DNA from: Halorubrum sp.
GTDB lineage: Archaea > Halobacteriota > Halobacteria > Halobacteriales > Haloferacaceae
DNA: 49,664 bases
NCBI GenBank assembly: GCA_028275105.1
Contig: JAQCNI010000018.1
Span: 1-49,664, forward strand
Direction: 5' to 3'
Below the pieces are notes generated by a model. It was given only the letters and a program-made list of their open reading frames with translations, searched no databases and had not been told where the DNA came from. Shown in pieces: positions 25,821 through 34,305 of the stretch (its first letter is position 1; the number at the start of each line of letters is the position of its first letter). A program made the translations under genes and the position numbers.

Positions 25821-25953
25821 TGGGCTCCGAGCAGCCGACTCCGGTCCGGTCCGCCGAGCGCGGGCCGACGGGTCCCTGCTCCGGCCCGTGTGCGACGGGA
25901 TTGTCGTCGAAGACGAGGATGATGACGGATAGTGCCCGGAGCGTGACCGTCCA

Positions 25954-26484
25954 ATGAACGGAAAATACGTCCCCGGCGGCGTCCTCGTTGTGGTCGTACT
26001 CGCCGCCGCGGTCGGAGCAATGGTGTACACCGGTGCGGGCCCCGCACCCGGCGGCGATTCGGGCGAGCCCATCGAGGATTTCCCCACGGAGGAGTCGGCA
26101 GACGACGGGGCAGAAACGGGGTCGTCTACTGACGTGGACCCGTTCAGGTTCAGGGTGGACGAGATCGAAGACTGTGGGGCGACCTGTCGTGACGTCACCG
26201 CAACGCTGACCAATCAACGGAACGAAACCGCGACCGGTATCACCACGTACATCCGGATCTACGCCGGCGAGAACAACACCGACACGGACGACATCGTCTG
26301 GGAGGGGACCGTGGACGTCGGGACGCTTGACGCTGGCACCTCTCACACGACGACCGAACGTGTCGAGCTCTCGCTACAGGACGCACGGAAGATCGACCGG
26401 AACGATGGCCGGATCACCATTCGAACCACCGTGGAATCGGACGAAGCGACTGCCACGTTCCAAGACAGTAAACGGGTGGCGTGA
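25954..26484 (+). CDS. Membrane-anchored extracellular protein of unknown function
   Basis: A 176-aa protein with an N-terminal hydrophobic helix (GGVLVVVVLAAAVGAMVYTG), an acidic linker about 35-65, and a beta-rich domain about 66-175 (FRFRVDEIEDCGATCRDVTA, then NETATGITTYIRIYAGENNT) that looks like an immunoglobulin-like or FxLYD-type fold. Two Cys in CGATC could pair. It lies 133 nt after the DUF4382 lipoprotein gene, and the two together separate the ATPase and permease halves of the transporter. No enzymatic motif is seen. Confidence 0.65.
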   Translation: MNGKYVPGGVLVVVVLAAAVGAMVYTGAGPAPGGDSGEPIEDFPTEESADDGAETGSSTDVDPFRFRVDEIEDCGATCRDVTATLTNQRNETATGITTYIRIYAGENNTDTDDIVWEGTVDVGTLDAGTSHTTTERVELSLQDARKIDRNDGRITIRTTVESDEATATFQDSKRVA

Positions 26485-26636
26485 AGGGCTGCTGAACGGG
26501 AGATTTGAGACTTTCTCGGTATACTTTCGAACACAATGGAAGAACGTGTGACCCGAGTGACAGTGGTCCCGCGAGATCGATGACGGCGACGTTCTCCGCG
26601 GGGCCGTGAAAGGAAATTCTGACGGGGCCGCCGTCC

Positions 26637-27560
26637 TCAGCCTTCGTTCCGCTCCGGGTCGAGGACGTCGCGGAGGCCATCGCCGATCATGTTCCAGGCG
26701 AACGCCCACAGGAAGATGGCGGCGCCAGGGATGACCGAGGTCCACCACAGGCCCCGCAGGAGGTCGGGCTGCCCCTGTGCCGTGAGCCGACCCCACTCGG
26801 CGAGGCCGGGTTCGGCCAGACCGAGGAACGCGAGCCCCGACGCGATGATGACGACGCTTCCCATCTCCAGGGTCGCCTGGATAAAGATGGGCTGAATGGC
26901 GTTCGGTAGCACTTCCTTGACGACGACGCCGAACTTGCTGACGCCCGTGACCCTCGCCGCGTCCACGTACTCCTCGTTTTTGACGTGCATCACCTCGCCG
27001 CGGATGATGCGTGCGTACGTTCCCCACAACATCACCGCGAGTGCGACGCCGATGTTGAAGTACGACGGACCGAGTGCGACTACCAGTGCCAGCGCGAGGA
27101 CGATGGCGGGGATGGCGATCATCCCGTCAACGACACGCATGAGGATTTCGTCGACGCTCCCGCCGGCGTAGCCCGCGACGGTGCCGACGGTGGTCCCGAT
27201 CAGGACGGAGACCGTGACGACGCTCAGCGAGATGCTGATTGAGAGTCGCGAGCCCCAGACGATGCCGTACAGGATGTTCCCGCCGGTGCTCGTCGTCCCG
27301 AAGATTCCTTCACCACTGAGGGGCGCGGCGAGCGGGTCGCCCCAGTTTCGCGGCATTTGGAAGGGCTCGCCACCCGTCTCGGGGGCAAGAACCGGCGCGA
27401 GGAGCGCCATCATAACGAAGGAAGCCACGATGACGAATCCGGTAGCCGTTAGCGGGTTCGCGATCATCTCCCGTAACAGGCCCTTCGCCTGCTCCCATCG
27501 ACGCTCCAGGGATTTCCAATCGACGGTACGTCCGGTGACGACGGAAAGGATGCTTAGCAT
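26637..27560 (-). CDS. dppC: Peptide-type ABC transporter permease, DppC-like
   Basis: A 307-aa permease with about six hydrophobic segments. The N-terminal segment and PLTATGFVIVASFVMMALLA are typical of DppC, and the EAA loop reads YVDAARVTGVSKFGVVVKEV, followed by LPNAIQPIFIQ. The end is the usual FAWNMIGDGLRDVLDPERN. It starts 5 nt after the stop of the dppB-like gene, so the two permeases are co-transcribed. They converge on the ATPase and binding-protein genes, with two unrelated genes in between. Confidence 0.9.
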   Translation of the reverse strand: MLSILSVVTGRTVDWKSLERRWEQAKGLLREMIANPLTATGFVIVASFVMMALLAPVLAPETGGEPFQMPRNWGDPLAAPLSGEGIFGTTSTGGNILYGIVWGSRLSISISLSVVTVSVLIGTTVGTVAGYAGGSVDEILMRVVDGMIAIPAIVLALALVVALGPSYFNIGVALAVMLWGTYARIIRGEVMHVKNEEYVDAARVTGVSKFGVVVKEVLPNAIQPIFIQATLEMGSVVIIASGLAFLGLAEPGLAEWGRLTAQGQPDLLRGLWWTSVIPGAAIFLWAFAWNMIGDGLRDVLDPERNEG

Positions 27561-27565
27561 CGTTG

Positions 27566-28579
27566 TTACTCACCGAGTTCGATCCGTGGATCCAGGTACG
27601 CGTACAGGATGTCCACGACGAGGTTGACTGTGATCGTTGCGATCGCGGTGACGATGATGAACCCCATCAACGCCGCGAAATCGTTTCCGGTGGCCGCGTT
27701 GGCCACCCATTGACCCAGCCCCGGGTAGTTGAACACCACCTCGACGAGGATCGCGCCTCGAAGCAGGAACGCGAAACTGAGCCCGGCGATGGTCAACGTC
27801 GGGATCAGGGAGTTCCGACGGACGTGCCGCTTGTACACCATATCGTTGCTGACGCCACGAGCGCGCGCGGCCGTGACGTAATCCTCGTTTTTCTTTTCGA
27901 CCATCTCGCCCCGGAGGTGGCGCATGATGAGGGCCGCGTTCGTGTATCCGAGCACGAGCGCGGGCATGGCGATGTGCCGGAGCGCGTCGACGAGCGCTCT
28001 CGTATCCGTCGCCAAGACCGCGTCAAGCGTGTAGATCCCCGTCGGATGCGGAATCGACATGTAGATCGTCTGTGTCGCCCGACCGAGCGGGAACCAGCCC
28101 AGCGTGACGAAGAAGATCCACACCATGATCAGGGCCGACCAGAACTGCGGGGTCGACAGGCCACCGACGGCCAGTCCCCGGGAGACGTGGTCGATCCACG
28201 TGTCCTGGTACTTCCCCGCGAGCGTTCCGAGAGTGAAACTAACTATTAGCGCGACGACAAGTCCGGAGAGCGCCAGTTCGACCGTCGGCGGACCGAACTG
28301 GACGAGCGCGTTCGTAACGCTCGTCCCCGCCGTCGGCGACCAGCCCAGGTCTCCCTGGAACACTCCCTGCATCCAGTATAAGTACTGAACCCAAATGGGG
28401 TCGTTGAGATGGTATACTTCCCTGAGCTGGGCGATCTGTTCGTCGCTGGTGAATCGACCGACGTACAGTGCGATCGGAGAGCCTGCGAGCCTCGTCAGAA
28501 CGAAGAGTGCGACCGTGACCCCTATGAGTGTGGGGATGGCCCAGAGGCCGCGGCGTATCGCATAATCCTTTGGTTCCAT
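27566..28579 (-). CDS. dppB: Peptide-type ABC transporter permease, DppB-like
   Basis: A 337-aa permease. The start MEPKDYAIRRGLWAIPTLIG (ATG 28579) gives the family-typical N-terminal segment; the reading frame stays open far upstream but that part is unlike any DppB. Landmarks are GDLGWSPTAGTSVTNALVQF, LPALVLG-type MPALVLGYTNAALIMRHLRG, the EAA loop YVTAARARGVSNDMVYKRHV, and VVFNYPGLGQWV near the end. With the DppC-like partner it forms the membrane channel for the importer. Confidence 0.9.
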   Translation of the reverse strand: MEPKDYAIRRGLWAIPTLIGVTVALFVLTRLAGSPIALYVGRFTSDEQIAQLREVYHLNDPIWVQYLYWMQGVFQGDLGWSPTAGTSVTNALVQFGPPTVELALSGLVVALIVSFTLGTLAGKYQDTWIDHVSRGLAVGGLSTPQFWSALIMVWIFFVTLGWFPLGRATQTIYMSIPHPTGIYTLDAVLATDTRALVDALRHIAMPALVLGYTNAALIMRHLRGEMVEKKNEDYVTAARARGVSNDMVYKRHVRRNSLIPTLTIAGLSFAFLLRGAILVEVVFNYPGLGQWVANAATGNDFAALMGFIIVTAIATITVNLVVDILYAYLDPRIELGE

Positions 28580-28633
28580 GCTATAGACCGGGTTGTGATT
28601 GAATCCACTTATACTTGCGGCATCCCACAGGAA

Positions 28634-28696
28634 CGTCGATGATAGTATCGACGCCGGATCCGCCGGGGGCGACGCCGGATCCGTCGGGGCGACGCC
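28634..28696. repeat. Short hairpin and 14-bp direct repeats in the dppB/dehydrogenase gap
   Basis: A 7-bp perfect stem (28634-28640 with 28647-28653, loop 6) overlaps two copies of CGACGCCGGATCCG at 28649-28662 and 28670-28683, with a third partial copy at 28690. They lie 55-115 nt upstream of the dppB-like start in a 345-bp divergent gap (28580-28924). This could be an operator array for the permease operon; no other gene is visible in the gap. Confidence 0.45.
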
Positions 28697-28892
28697 ACAA
28701 TCGCCCCGATCATTCGGGGCATCGGATGAAACACACTGAGTATGTACTACAAGGCGTGGGCGATCCGGCAGCGTCGACCGGGCAAAGGGACGTGTCGACG
28801 GAACGGACTGACGGGCCGAAACCGGCCAATTCGGTCGGGACAGCGGGCAGTCGGTCGAGCGAGGACCGGCCCGATCGGAAGGGGTTCCCCTG

Positions 28893-28900
28893 AATTTATG
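28893..28900 (+). promoter_or_regulatory. TATA box of the dehydrogenase gene
   Basis: AATTTATG lies 25-32 nt upstream of the ATG at 28925, consistent with a leaderless transcript. Confidence 0.55.
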
Positions 28901-28924
28901 TAGACACGTGCGCTGGCTCAGATC

Positions 28925-30016
28925 ATGGAAGCAGTCGTATTCCCCGAACCGGACCAAGTGGAGTTGCGGGAGGTCGATCGACCGGACCCCGGTGCCGGCG
29001 AGGCGCTGGTGAAGGTCCGATCGTCGACGATCTGCGGAAGCGACGTCAAGATCCTCCACGGCGAGTACGCCGCGACCGACTACCCTCACATCCCCGGCCA
29101 CGAATGGTCGGGCGAAGTCGTCGAGGTCGGCGACGGGGTCGAGCGCCTTGAGGCGGGCGACGGGGTCGCGGCGGAACCGCACGTCGGCTGTGGCGAGTGT
29201 CCCCGCTGTATGGAGGGGTTGTACAACCTCTGTGAGCACTACGGCGAGGACGAGCACGGTCACGCCCACATCGGCTTCACCTCCAACGGCGGGCTTGCCG
29301 AGTACGTCGCCGTCGACACGCGTGCGCTTCACACGCTCGAGACGATGACGTACGATCAGGGCGCGTTCTGTGAGGCGGCGGGCGTTGCCCTCCACGCCGT
29401 CGAGCGGGCGGGGATCGACGGCGACGACGACGTCGTCGTCATCGGCCCCGGCGCGATCGGACTGTGTGCCGTCCAGATCGCCCGTAATGGCGGCGCCGAC
29501 AACGTCGTCCTGACCGGGACGCGCGAGGAGCGGCTGGCGCCCGCGACCGACCTCGGCGCGGATCACACCGTCAACGTGTACGAGGTCGACGACGTCGTCG
29601 ACCACGTGACCGACCTGCTCGGGGGGAAGCGCGCCGACCTCGTGGTCGAGTTGGCCGGAACCGAGACGGCGTCCAAGCAGGCCGTCGAGATGGCTCGCCG
29701 CGGGGGCGACGTCGTGCTCGCCGGATCGACGAGCGCCGGTCGCGAGCTGAACGTCGACCTTCGCGAGATCGTGGTCGGTCACAAGAACATCTACGGGAGC
29801 GTCGCCAACCCCGAATGGATCTGCGAACGAGGGCTATCGATGGTCGAGCGGGGTACGATAGACGTCGACCCGCTGTTGACACACCGGTTCGCACTCGCCG
29901 AGTTCGAGGACGCCCTCGACGCGTTCCAGGAGCGGGAGGGCGGCGCGTTCCGCGTGATGTTGTATCCGGGACAGGAGCCCTCCGAGATCGATCGGACGGC
30001 GGTCCAGCGGGAGTAG
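28925..30016 (+). CDS. Zinc-dependent alcohol/sorbitol-type dehydrogenase (MDR)
   Basis: A 363-aa MDR. Catalytic zinc site TICGSDVKI and PGHEWSGEVV, structural zinc loop GCGECPRCMEGLYNLC, Rossmann motif VIGPGAIGLC. The C-terminal half has the LAEFEDALDAFQEREGGAFR pattern of threonine/sorbitol dehydrogenases. NAD(P)-linked oxidation of a secondary alcohol is expected; substrate unknown. It precedes the E1 alpha/beta pair by about 210 nt on the same strand but has its own TATA element. Confidence 0.88.
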   Translation: MEAVVFPEPDQVELREVDRPDPGAGEALVKVRSSTICGSDVKILHGEYAATDYPHIPGHEWSGEVVEVGDGVERLEAGDGVAAEPHVGCGECPRCMEGLYNLCEHYGEDEHGHAHIGFTSNGGLAEYVAVDTRALHTLETMTYDQGAFCEAAGVALHAVERAGIDGDDDVVVIGPGAIGLCAVQIARNGGADNVVLTGTREERLAPATDLGADHTVNVYEVDDVVDHVTDLLGGKRADLVVELAGTETASKQAVEMARRGGDVVLAGSTSAGRELNVDLREIVVGHKNIYGSVANPEWICERGLSMVERGTIDVDPLLTHRFALAEFEDALDAFQEREGGAFRVMLYPGQEPSEIDRTAVQRE

Positions 30017-30196
30017 TCGACGGTACAACAGGGGTAGCCGACGGGTTCGACGGGAGAAGCCGACGGGGCTCGGACGACCGACTGCGGGCGTCGGCGGTCC
30101 ACGCCCGATACGTCGATCTTTCGATCACATCGACGATCCGACGGGGGCCGACCGGGGGGATCGACCCCACGGCCGAACGCGAATTTCATAGTCGTG

Positions 30197-30206
30197 AATT
30201 ATATTA
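30197..30206 (+). promoter_or_regulatory. TATA box of the E1 alpha/beta operon
   Basis: AATTATATTA lies 24-33 nt upstream of the ATG at 30230; this favours 30230 over a start near 30194, which is inside the box. Confidence 0.6.
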
Positions 30207-30229
30207 CAGAGGGGAGTGTCCTTTCCGGC

Positions 30230-31204
30230 ATGGCAGAAACACCAGCCGAAGCTACCCGGGTCGAACTCCTGCGACGGATGGAGCGTATCCGTCGATTCGA
30301 GACCCGTGTCGGTGAACTGTTCGCGGACAACGAACTCCCGGGGTTCGTCCATCTCTACTTGGGCACGGAAGGGGTCGCCGCCGGCACCTGTGAGCCGCTG
30401 AGCGAGGACGACTACATCACGAGCACCCACCGGGGACACGGCCACTGTATCGCGAAGGGGCTGGAGTTCAAACCCATGGTGGCCGAACTGTACGGAAAGG
30501 AAACGGGATACTGTGGCGGGAAGGGCGGGAGCATGCACATCGCGGACGTCACGCAGGGGATGCTCGGCGCGAACGGGATCACCGCCTCCTCGACTCCCAT
30601 CGGCGGCGGGGCGGCACTGGCCTCCCAGATTCGGGGTAACGACAACGTGGCAGTGTCGTACCTCGGGGACGGCGCGACGGCACAGGGGCCGTATCACGAG
30701 GCGCTTCACCTGGCGGCGACGTGGGAACTCCCGCAGATATACGTCATCGAGAACAACCACTACGGCGAGATGACGAACACGGAGGTCCAGCACCCGGTCA
30801 CCGACCTCGTCAAGCAGGCCGACGCGTACGACCTCCCCGGCGTGATCGTGAACGGGCAGGACGTCGAGGAGGTCCGGGAGGCGACCGTCGAGGCGATCGA
30901 ACGCGCCCGGAACGGTGGGGGCCCGACGGTGATTGAGGCGAAGACGTACCGGTACGAGGGCCACTACGAGGGAGACCCGCAGTGGTACAAGGACGACGAG
31001 GACCTCCCCGCGTGGCGGACCGCGGACCCGGTCGAGAACTACCGCGACGAGCTGCTCGACGACGGGGTTCTCACCGAGGACGAGTACGGGGAGATAACCG
31101 ACGAGATCGACGCGAACCTTGAGGAGGCGGTCGCGTTCGGGCGCGACTCGCCGTACCCGGACCCCGAAGCCGCTTACGAGGGTGTGTACGCGGAGGAGAT
31201 CTGA
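30230..31204 (+). CDS. TPP-dependent 2-oxoacid/acetoin dehydrogenase E1, alpha subunit
   Basis: A 324-aa protein with the thiamine-diphosphate binding motif GDGATAQGPYHEALHLAATW ending in ENN. It also has the conserved THRGHGHCIAKG and GKGGSMHIAD segments around the active site. The subunit length and GGKGGSMH match the acetoin dehydrogenase/branched-chain E1 alpha group. With the beta subunit it would decarboxylate a 2-oxo acid or cleave acetoin and pass the acyl group to a lipoyl E2. No E2 or E3 gene is in this window. The beta gene starts 2 nt after its stop, so translation is coupled. Confidence 0.88.
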   Translation: MAETPAEATRVELLRRMERIRRFETRVGELFADNELPGFVHLYLGTEGVAAGTCEPLSEDDYITSTHRGHGHCIAKGLEFKPMVAELYGKETGYCGGKGGSMHIADVTQGMLGANGITASSTPIGGGAALASQIRGNDNVAVSYLGDGATAQGPYHEALHLAATWELPQIYVIENNHYGEMTNTEVQHPVTDLVKQADAYDLPGVIVNGQDVEEVREATVEAIERARNGGGPTVIEAKTYRYEGHYEGDPQWYKDDEDLPAWRTADPVENYRDELLDDGVLTEDEYGEITDEIDANLEEAVAFGRDSPYPDPEAAYEGVYAEEI

Positions 31205-31205
31205 A

Positions 31206-32210
31206 ATGGCGACGACACTAACCCCACAGACGACCGGCGAGACCGAGGAGATCAGTGTCACCGAAGCGCTCCAGCAGGCCATGCACGAGGAGATGGGCCG
31301 CGACGAGGACGTCTTCCTTCAGGGGATCGACGTCGCGGATCGGGGCGGGAGCTTCAGCGTCTCCGAGGGCCTCTTGGACGAGTTTGGACCCGAGCGCGTC
31401 CGGGACACGCCCATCAGCGAGGCGGCGATCGTCGGGACCGGGCTCGGCGCCGCCGCCGCCGGGATGCGCCCCATCGTCGAGATCATGTACTCCGACTTCA
31501 TGGGGATCGCCTTCGACCAGATCATGAACAACGTCGGGCTGATGCGGTACATGTTCGGCGGGAAACTCGACCTGCCGTTGACGATCCGGACGGTCGACGG
31601 CGGCGGGTTCTCGGCGGCCGCCCAGCACTCGAAGACGCTCCACTCGCTGGCGATGCATCTCCCGGGGATCCGCGTCGTCTGCGTCTCGACCCCGTACGAC
31701 GCCAAGGGACTGCTAAAGTCCTCGATCCGCCACGACGACCCCGTCTTCTTTTTTGAGCACGCGAACGTGTTCAACCGCAAGGGCGAGGTCCCGGTCGAGG
31801 AGTACACGGTCCCGATCGGCGAGGCGGCCGTCGTCCGCGAGGGCTCCGACGTGACCGTCGTCGCAACGCAGGCGATGTTGTACGAGGCGTTCGACGCGGC
31901 CGAGGAGCTCGCGGGCGAGATCGACGTCGAGATCATCAGTCCGCGGACGCTCGACCCGCTCGACATCGACACGATCGCCGACAGCGTCGACAAGACCGGG
32001 CGGGCGGTCGTCGTCGACGAGCCGACCCTCAGCGCCAGCGCACAGTCGGAGATGGTCGCACAGATCAACGAGGAGGCGTTCTGGCGGCTCGACGCGCCGA
32101 TCAAGCGACTCGGCGTCGACAACGTCCCGATCCCGTTCAGCCCCCCGCTCGAGCAGGAGGTTATCCCGGACGCCGACGACATCGTGGCCGAGGTCCGGAC
32201 GCTGTTCTGA
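31206..32210 (+). CDS. TPP-dependent 2-oxoacid/acetoin dehydrogenase E1, beta subunit
   Basis: A 334-aa transketolase-like protein. N-terminal half: ISVTEALQQAMHEEMGRDED, then FLQGIDVADRGGSFSVSEGL and RDTPISEAAIVGTGLGAAAA. Central YSDFMGIAFDQIMNN segment and QHSKTLHSLAMHLPG, then the C-terminal transketolase domain with ISPRTLDPLDIDTI. ATG at 31206 overlaps the end of the alpha gene region by spacing only 1 nt. It forms the heterotetramer with the alpha subunit. It closely resembles acetoin dehydrogenase E1 beta. Confidence 0.88.
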   Translation: MATTLTPQTTGETEEISVTEALQQAMHEEMGRDEDVFLQGIDVADRGGSFSVSEGLLDEFGPERVRDTPISEAAIVGTGLGAAAAGMRPIVEIMYSDFMGIAFDQIMNNVGLMRYMFGGKLDLPLTIRTVDGGGFSAAAQHSKTLHSLAMHLPGIRVVCVSTPYDAKGLLKSSIRHDDPVFFFEHANVFNRKGEVPVEEYTVPIGEAAVVREGSDVTVVATQAMLYEAFDAAEELAGEIDVEIISPRTLDPLDIDTIADSVDKTGRAVVVDEPTLSASAQSEMVAQINEEAFWRLDAPIKRLGVDNVPIPFSPPLEQEVIPDADDIVAEVRTLF

Positions 32211-32259
32211 TCGCTCCGACTCGGGCCGGCTAACCCCTCGGCCGCCCGACCGCCGATCG

Positions 32260-32700
32260 AAATATTGAGCTTGTCATGGAAGCCTCCCCACACCCACACA
32301 GGACTCACCCAGTACAGCCGAAGGACCGGTTGATCCGGCGTGAGGTGCGGTCGCGGTGCTGTGTGGGATGAGGTGGGGCTCAAAGGGGCAGCCGCGAGGG
32401 CGACGCGTGAGGACGCAAGCACCACAGTGAGCGAGTAACACGAGCGAACGAGGAGCGCAGCGAGTCACGCGAGTCGTGCGAGGGCGACTGAAGGGAGCCC
32501 TCGACTGGCGAACGGCGAAGCCGTGAGCCGTCGCGGCTGGGGCTTTGTGGCTGTTCTCTGCGTCAGCAACGACATCGTACCGAGCGGCTGGGGCGTTAGA
32601 GAAGTTCTCCGCGCGAGTAATGACCCCGCAGAGAACGGGTCTCCCATATTTAGCACGATCGACCTATTCGCACGCAAGCTCTCACGGTTGATTCACTAAA
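32260..32700 (+). mobile_element. Possible transposon/interspersed repeat remnant with RNA-like hairpins
   Basis: The 567-bp gap 32211-32777 has no intact gene. It contains a hairpin with arms 32286-32301 and 32359-32378 (6- and 9-bp perfect stem segments), then the GAGCGAACGAGGAGCGCAGC-type repeat (about 32410-32470) that recurs in haloarchaeal intergenic DNA. A plus frame 32439-32699 reads ANGEAVSRRGWGFVAVLCVS before its stop. These are reminiscent of the 3' end and downstream RNA region of IS200/IS605-type tnpB genes, but no TnpB catalytic motif is visible. Confidence 0.3.
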
Positions 32701-32747
32701 CGGTAAGCGAAATCACATCCAGGTGAATGGTTCCGTGATACCCGCTG

Positions 32748-32756
32748 TTTTTTGTA
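32748..32756 (+). promoter_or_regulatory. TATA-like element of the second amidohydrolase gene
   Basis: TTTTTTGTA lies 22-30 nt before the ATG at 32778 and only about 7 nt before an alternative ATG at 32763, favouring 32778. Confidence 0.5.
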
Positions 32757-32777
32757 CCCTGGATGCGACTTCTCGGT

Positions 32778-33761
32778 ATGCGCGTCGACGTACACACCCA
32801 CTACCTGCCGGAGCCGTTCCGCCGCCGACTGCGCGAGTGGGAAGAAGAGGTTCGCATCGAGGACCGCGACGGACAGCCGTTCGTCGTCCACACCACCGGG
32901 TCGTTTCCGCTGTTCGCCGGGTTTCGTGACCCGGAGGCACGGGCCGAGTGGATGGCTGAAAACGACGTCGACTACACGCTCGCGTCGCCATCGACGCCGA
33001 ATCCGAACGAGGGGCCGTTCAGCGTCGAGCAGTCGACGGAGCTCGTCCTGGCGATCAACGACGGCTACGCCGACGTTCAGGCCGAGCATCCCGACAGCTT
33101 CGGCGGGATCGGGCCGCTCCCCCTCCGCGACCCCGAGGCTGCGGTCGCGGAGATTGACCGGATCGAAGAACTCGGACTGAAGGGCGTCATGCTGCCGACG
33201 ACGGTCCGCGGACGGAAGCTGTCACATCCCGACCTCGAACCGGTGTTCGACCGGCTCGACGAGTCGGATCTCCCGGCGTTCCTCCACCCGGGTCGGAACC
33301 CGCTCAGCCACGATCTCAACGACGACGAGTGGATGTTCACGCCCCTCACCGTGTTCCCGACGGAGACGACCCACCAGATCGGCCGGCTGATCTTCGACGG
33401 GTTCTTCGACCGACACGACTTCGACCTCGTCCTCTCGCACATGGGCGGCGCGCTCCCGTACCTCGTCGGGCGGCTGGAGCGTGGCCGCGAGCAGTTCCGA
33501 TCGGACGACGGCCAGACGCCGGAACGGACGATCCGGGAGTACGCCGAGGAGTTCTACTACGACACGATCTCCTTCCACCCGCCGGCGATGGAGGCCGCAA
33601 TCGACACCGCAGGTCTCGATCAGTTCCTGTTCGGCACCGACTACCCGTTCGGGATGGAGAACGTCGACGACACCCTCGAGAGCATCGACGCGCTCGAACT
33701 CTCCGACGCCGACCGTGAGGCCGTGATGGGCGGGAACGTCGCCGAACTGTTCGACCTATAG
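32778..33761 (+). CDS. ACMSD-type amidohydrolase (amidohydrolase family 2), second paralogue
   Basis: A 327-aa protein starting MRVDVHTHYLPEPFRRR, with the same architecture as the gene at 17508-18494. Metal ligands: HxH at residues 6-8, His of AFLHPGR, His of VLSHMGGALPYLVGRLERGR, and Asp of LFGTDYPFGM. Shared landmarks include the DRDG segment and the EEFYYDTISFHPPAMEAAID stretch. A metal-dependent decarboxylase or hydrolase is expected. It faces the cupin and dehydrogenase genes on the opposite strand, tail to tail. Confidence 0.85.
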   Translation: MRVDVHTHYLPEPFRRRLREWEEEVRIEDRDGQPFVVHTTGSFPLFAGFRDPEARAEWMAENDVDYTLASPSTPNPNEGPFSVEQSTELVLAINDGYADVQAEHPDSFGGIGPLPLRDPEAAVAEIDRIEELGLKGVMLPTTVRGRKLSHPDLEPVFDRLDESDLPAFLHPGRNPLSHDLNDDEWMFTPLTVFPTETTHQIGRLIFDGFFDRHDFDLVLSHMGGALPYLVGRLERGREQFRSDDGQTPERTIREYAEEFYYDTISFHPPAMEAAIDTAGLDQFLFGTDYPFGMENVDDTLESIDALELSDADREAVMGGNVAELFDL

Positions 33762-33838
33762 GAGGGTGTCATAGAACTGTTCACATGGGTTTGATTTCGT
33801 CGTCAGTTTTATCATGACCCTCCAACGGCCGCCCCCGG

Positions 33839-34243
33839 CTATGCCTCCCACTCCTCGTGTCGGACGGAGCCGCCAACGAACGACGTGAAGATCACACAGC
33901 CGTCGGGGTACTCCATCGGGCCGTGGTCGACCGCGTGCCCGTACAGATAGTCGCCCGGGGTGAGTTCGTGGCCGTGGACGAGCATCCGACCGTCCAAAAT
34001 GAACGACGCGTGGGCCCCCTTGTGGGTGTGCTCCGGTTCGACGTAGCCGGGCGGAAACTTGACGAGGAAGTCGAGCCGATGCTCCGGCTCGTTCTCGTTG
34101 AGAACGTGGACCAGCACGCCCTCCGGCAGGGTCAGGACGTCGCCGCGCTCCCAGTCGACCGACTCCGAGTCCAGCGTGATCTCGACGTCGCTCTCGACGA
34201 TGACCGGCTCCTGTGGCTCGATGTCGGGAAACTGTGATGCCAT
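33839..34243 (-). CDS. Cupin-domain protein
   Basis: A 134-aa single-domain cupin. The first cupin motif reads VEPEHTHKGAHASFILDG, with two His separated by one residue and a later His in place of the usual Glu; the second motif is the GDYLYGHAVDHGPMEYPDG region. Single-domain cupins of this size include small dioxygenases, isomerases and ligand sensors. It is followed by a dehydrogenase gene on the same strand (upstream by 62 nt). The function is not assignable from sequence alone. Confidence 0.75.
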   Translation of the reverse strand: MASQFPDIEPQEPVIVESDVEITLDSESVDWERGDVLTLPEGVLVHVLNENEPEHRLDFLVKFPPGYVEPEHTHKGAHASFILDGRMLVHGHELTPGDYLYGHAVDHGPMEYPDGCVIFTSFVGGSVRHEEWEA

Positions 34244-34305
34244 CCACTGTCGATCCGCCGCGGGCGGACTTAATACCGTACGCTCGGCAATTCCGCTCTC
34301 GCCGT

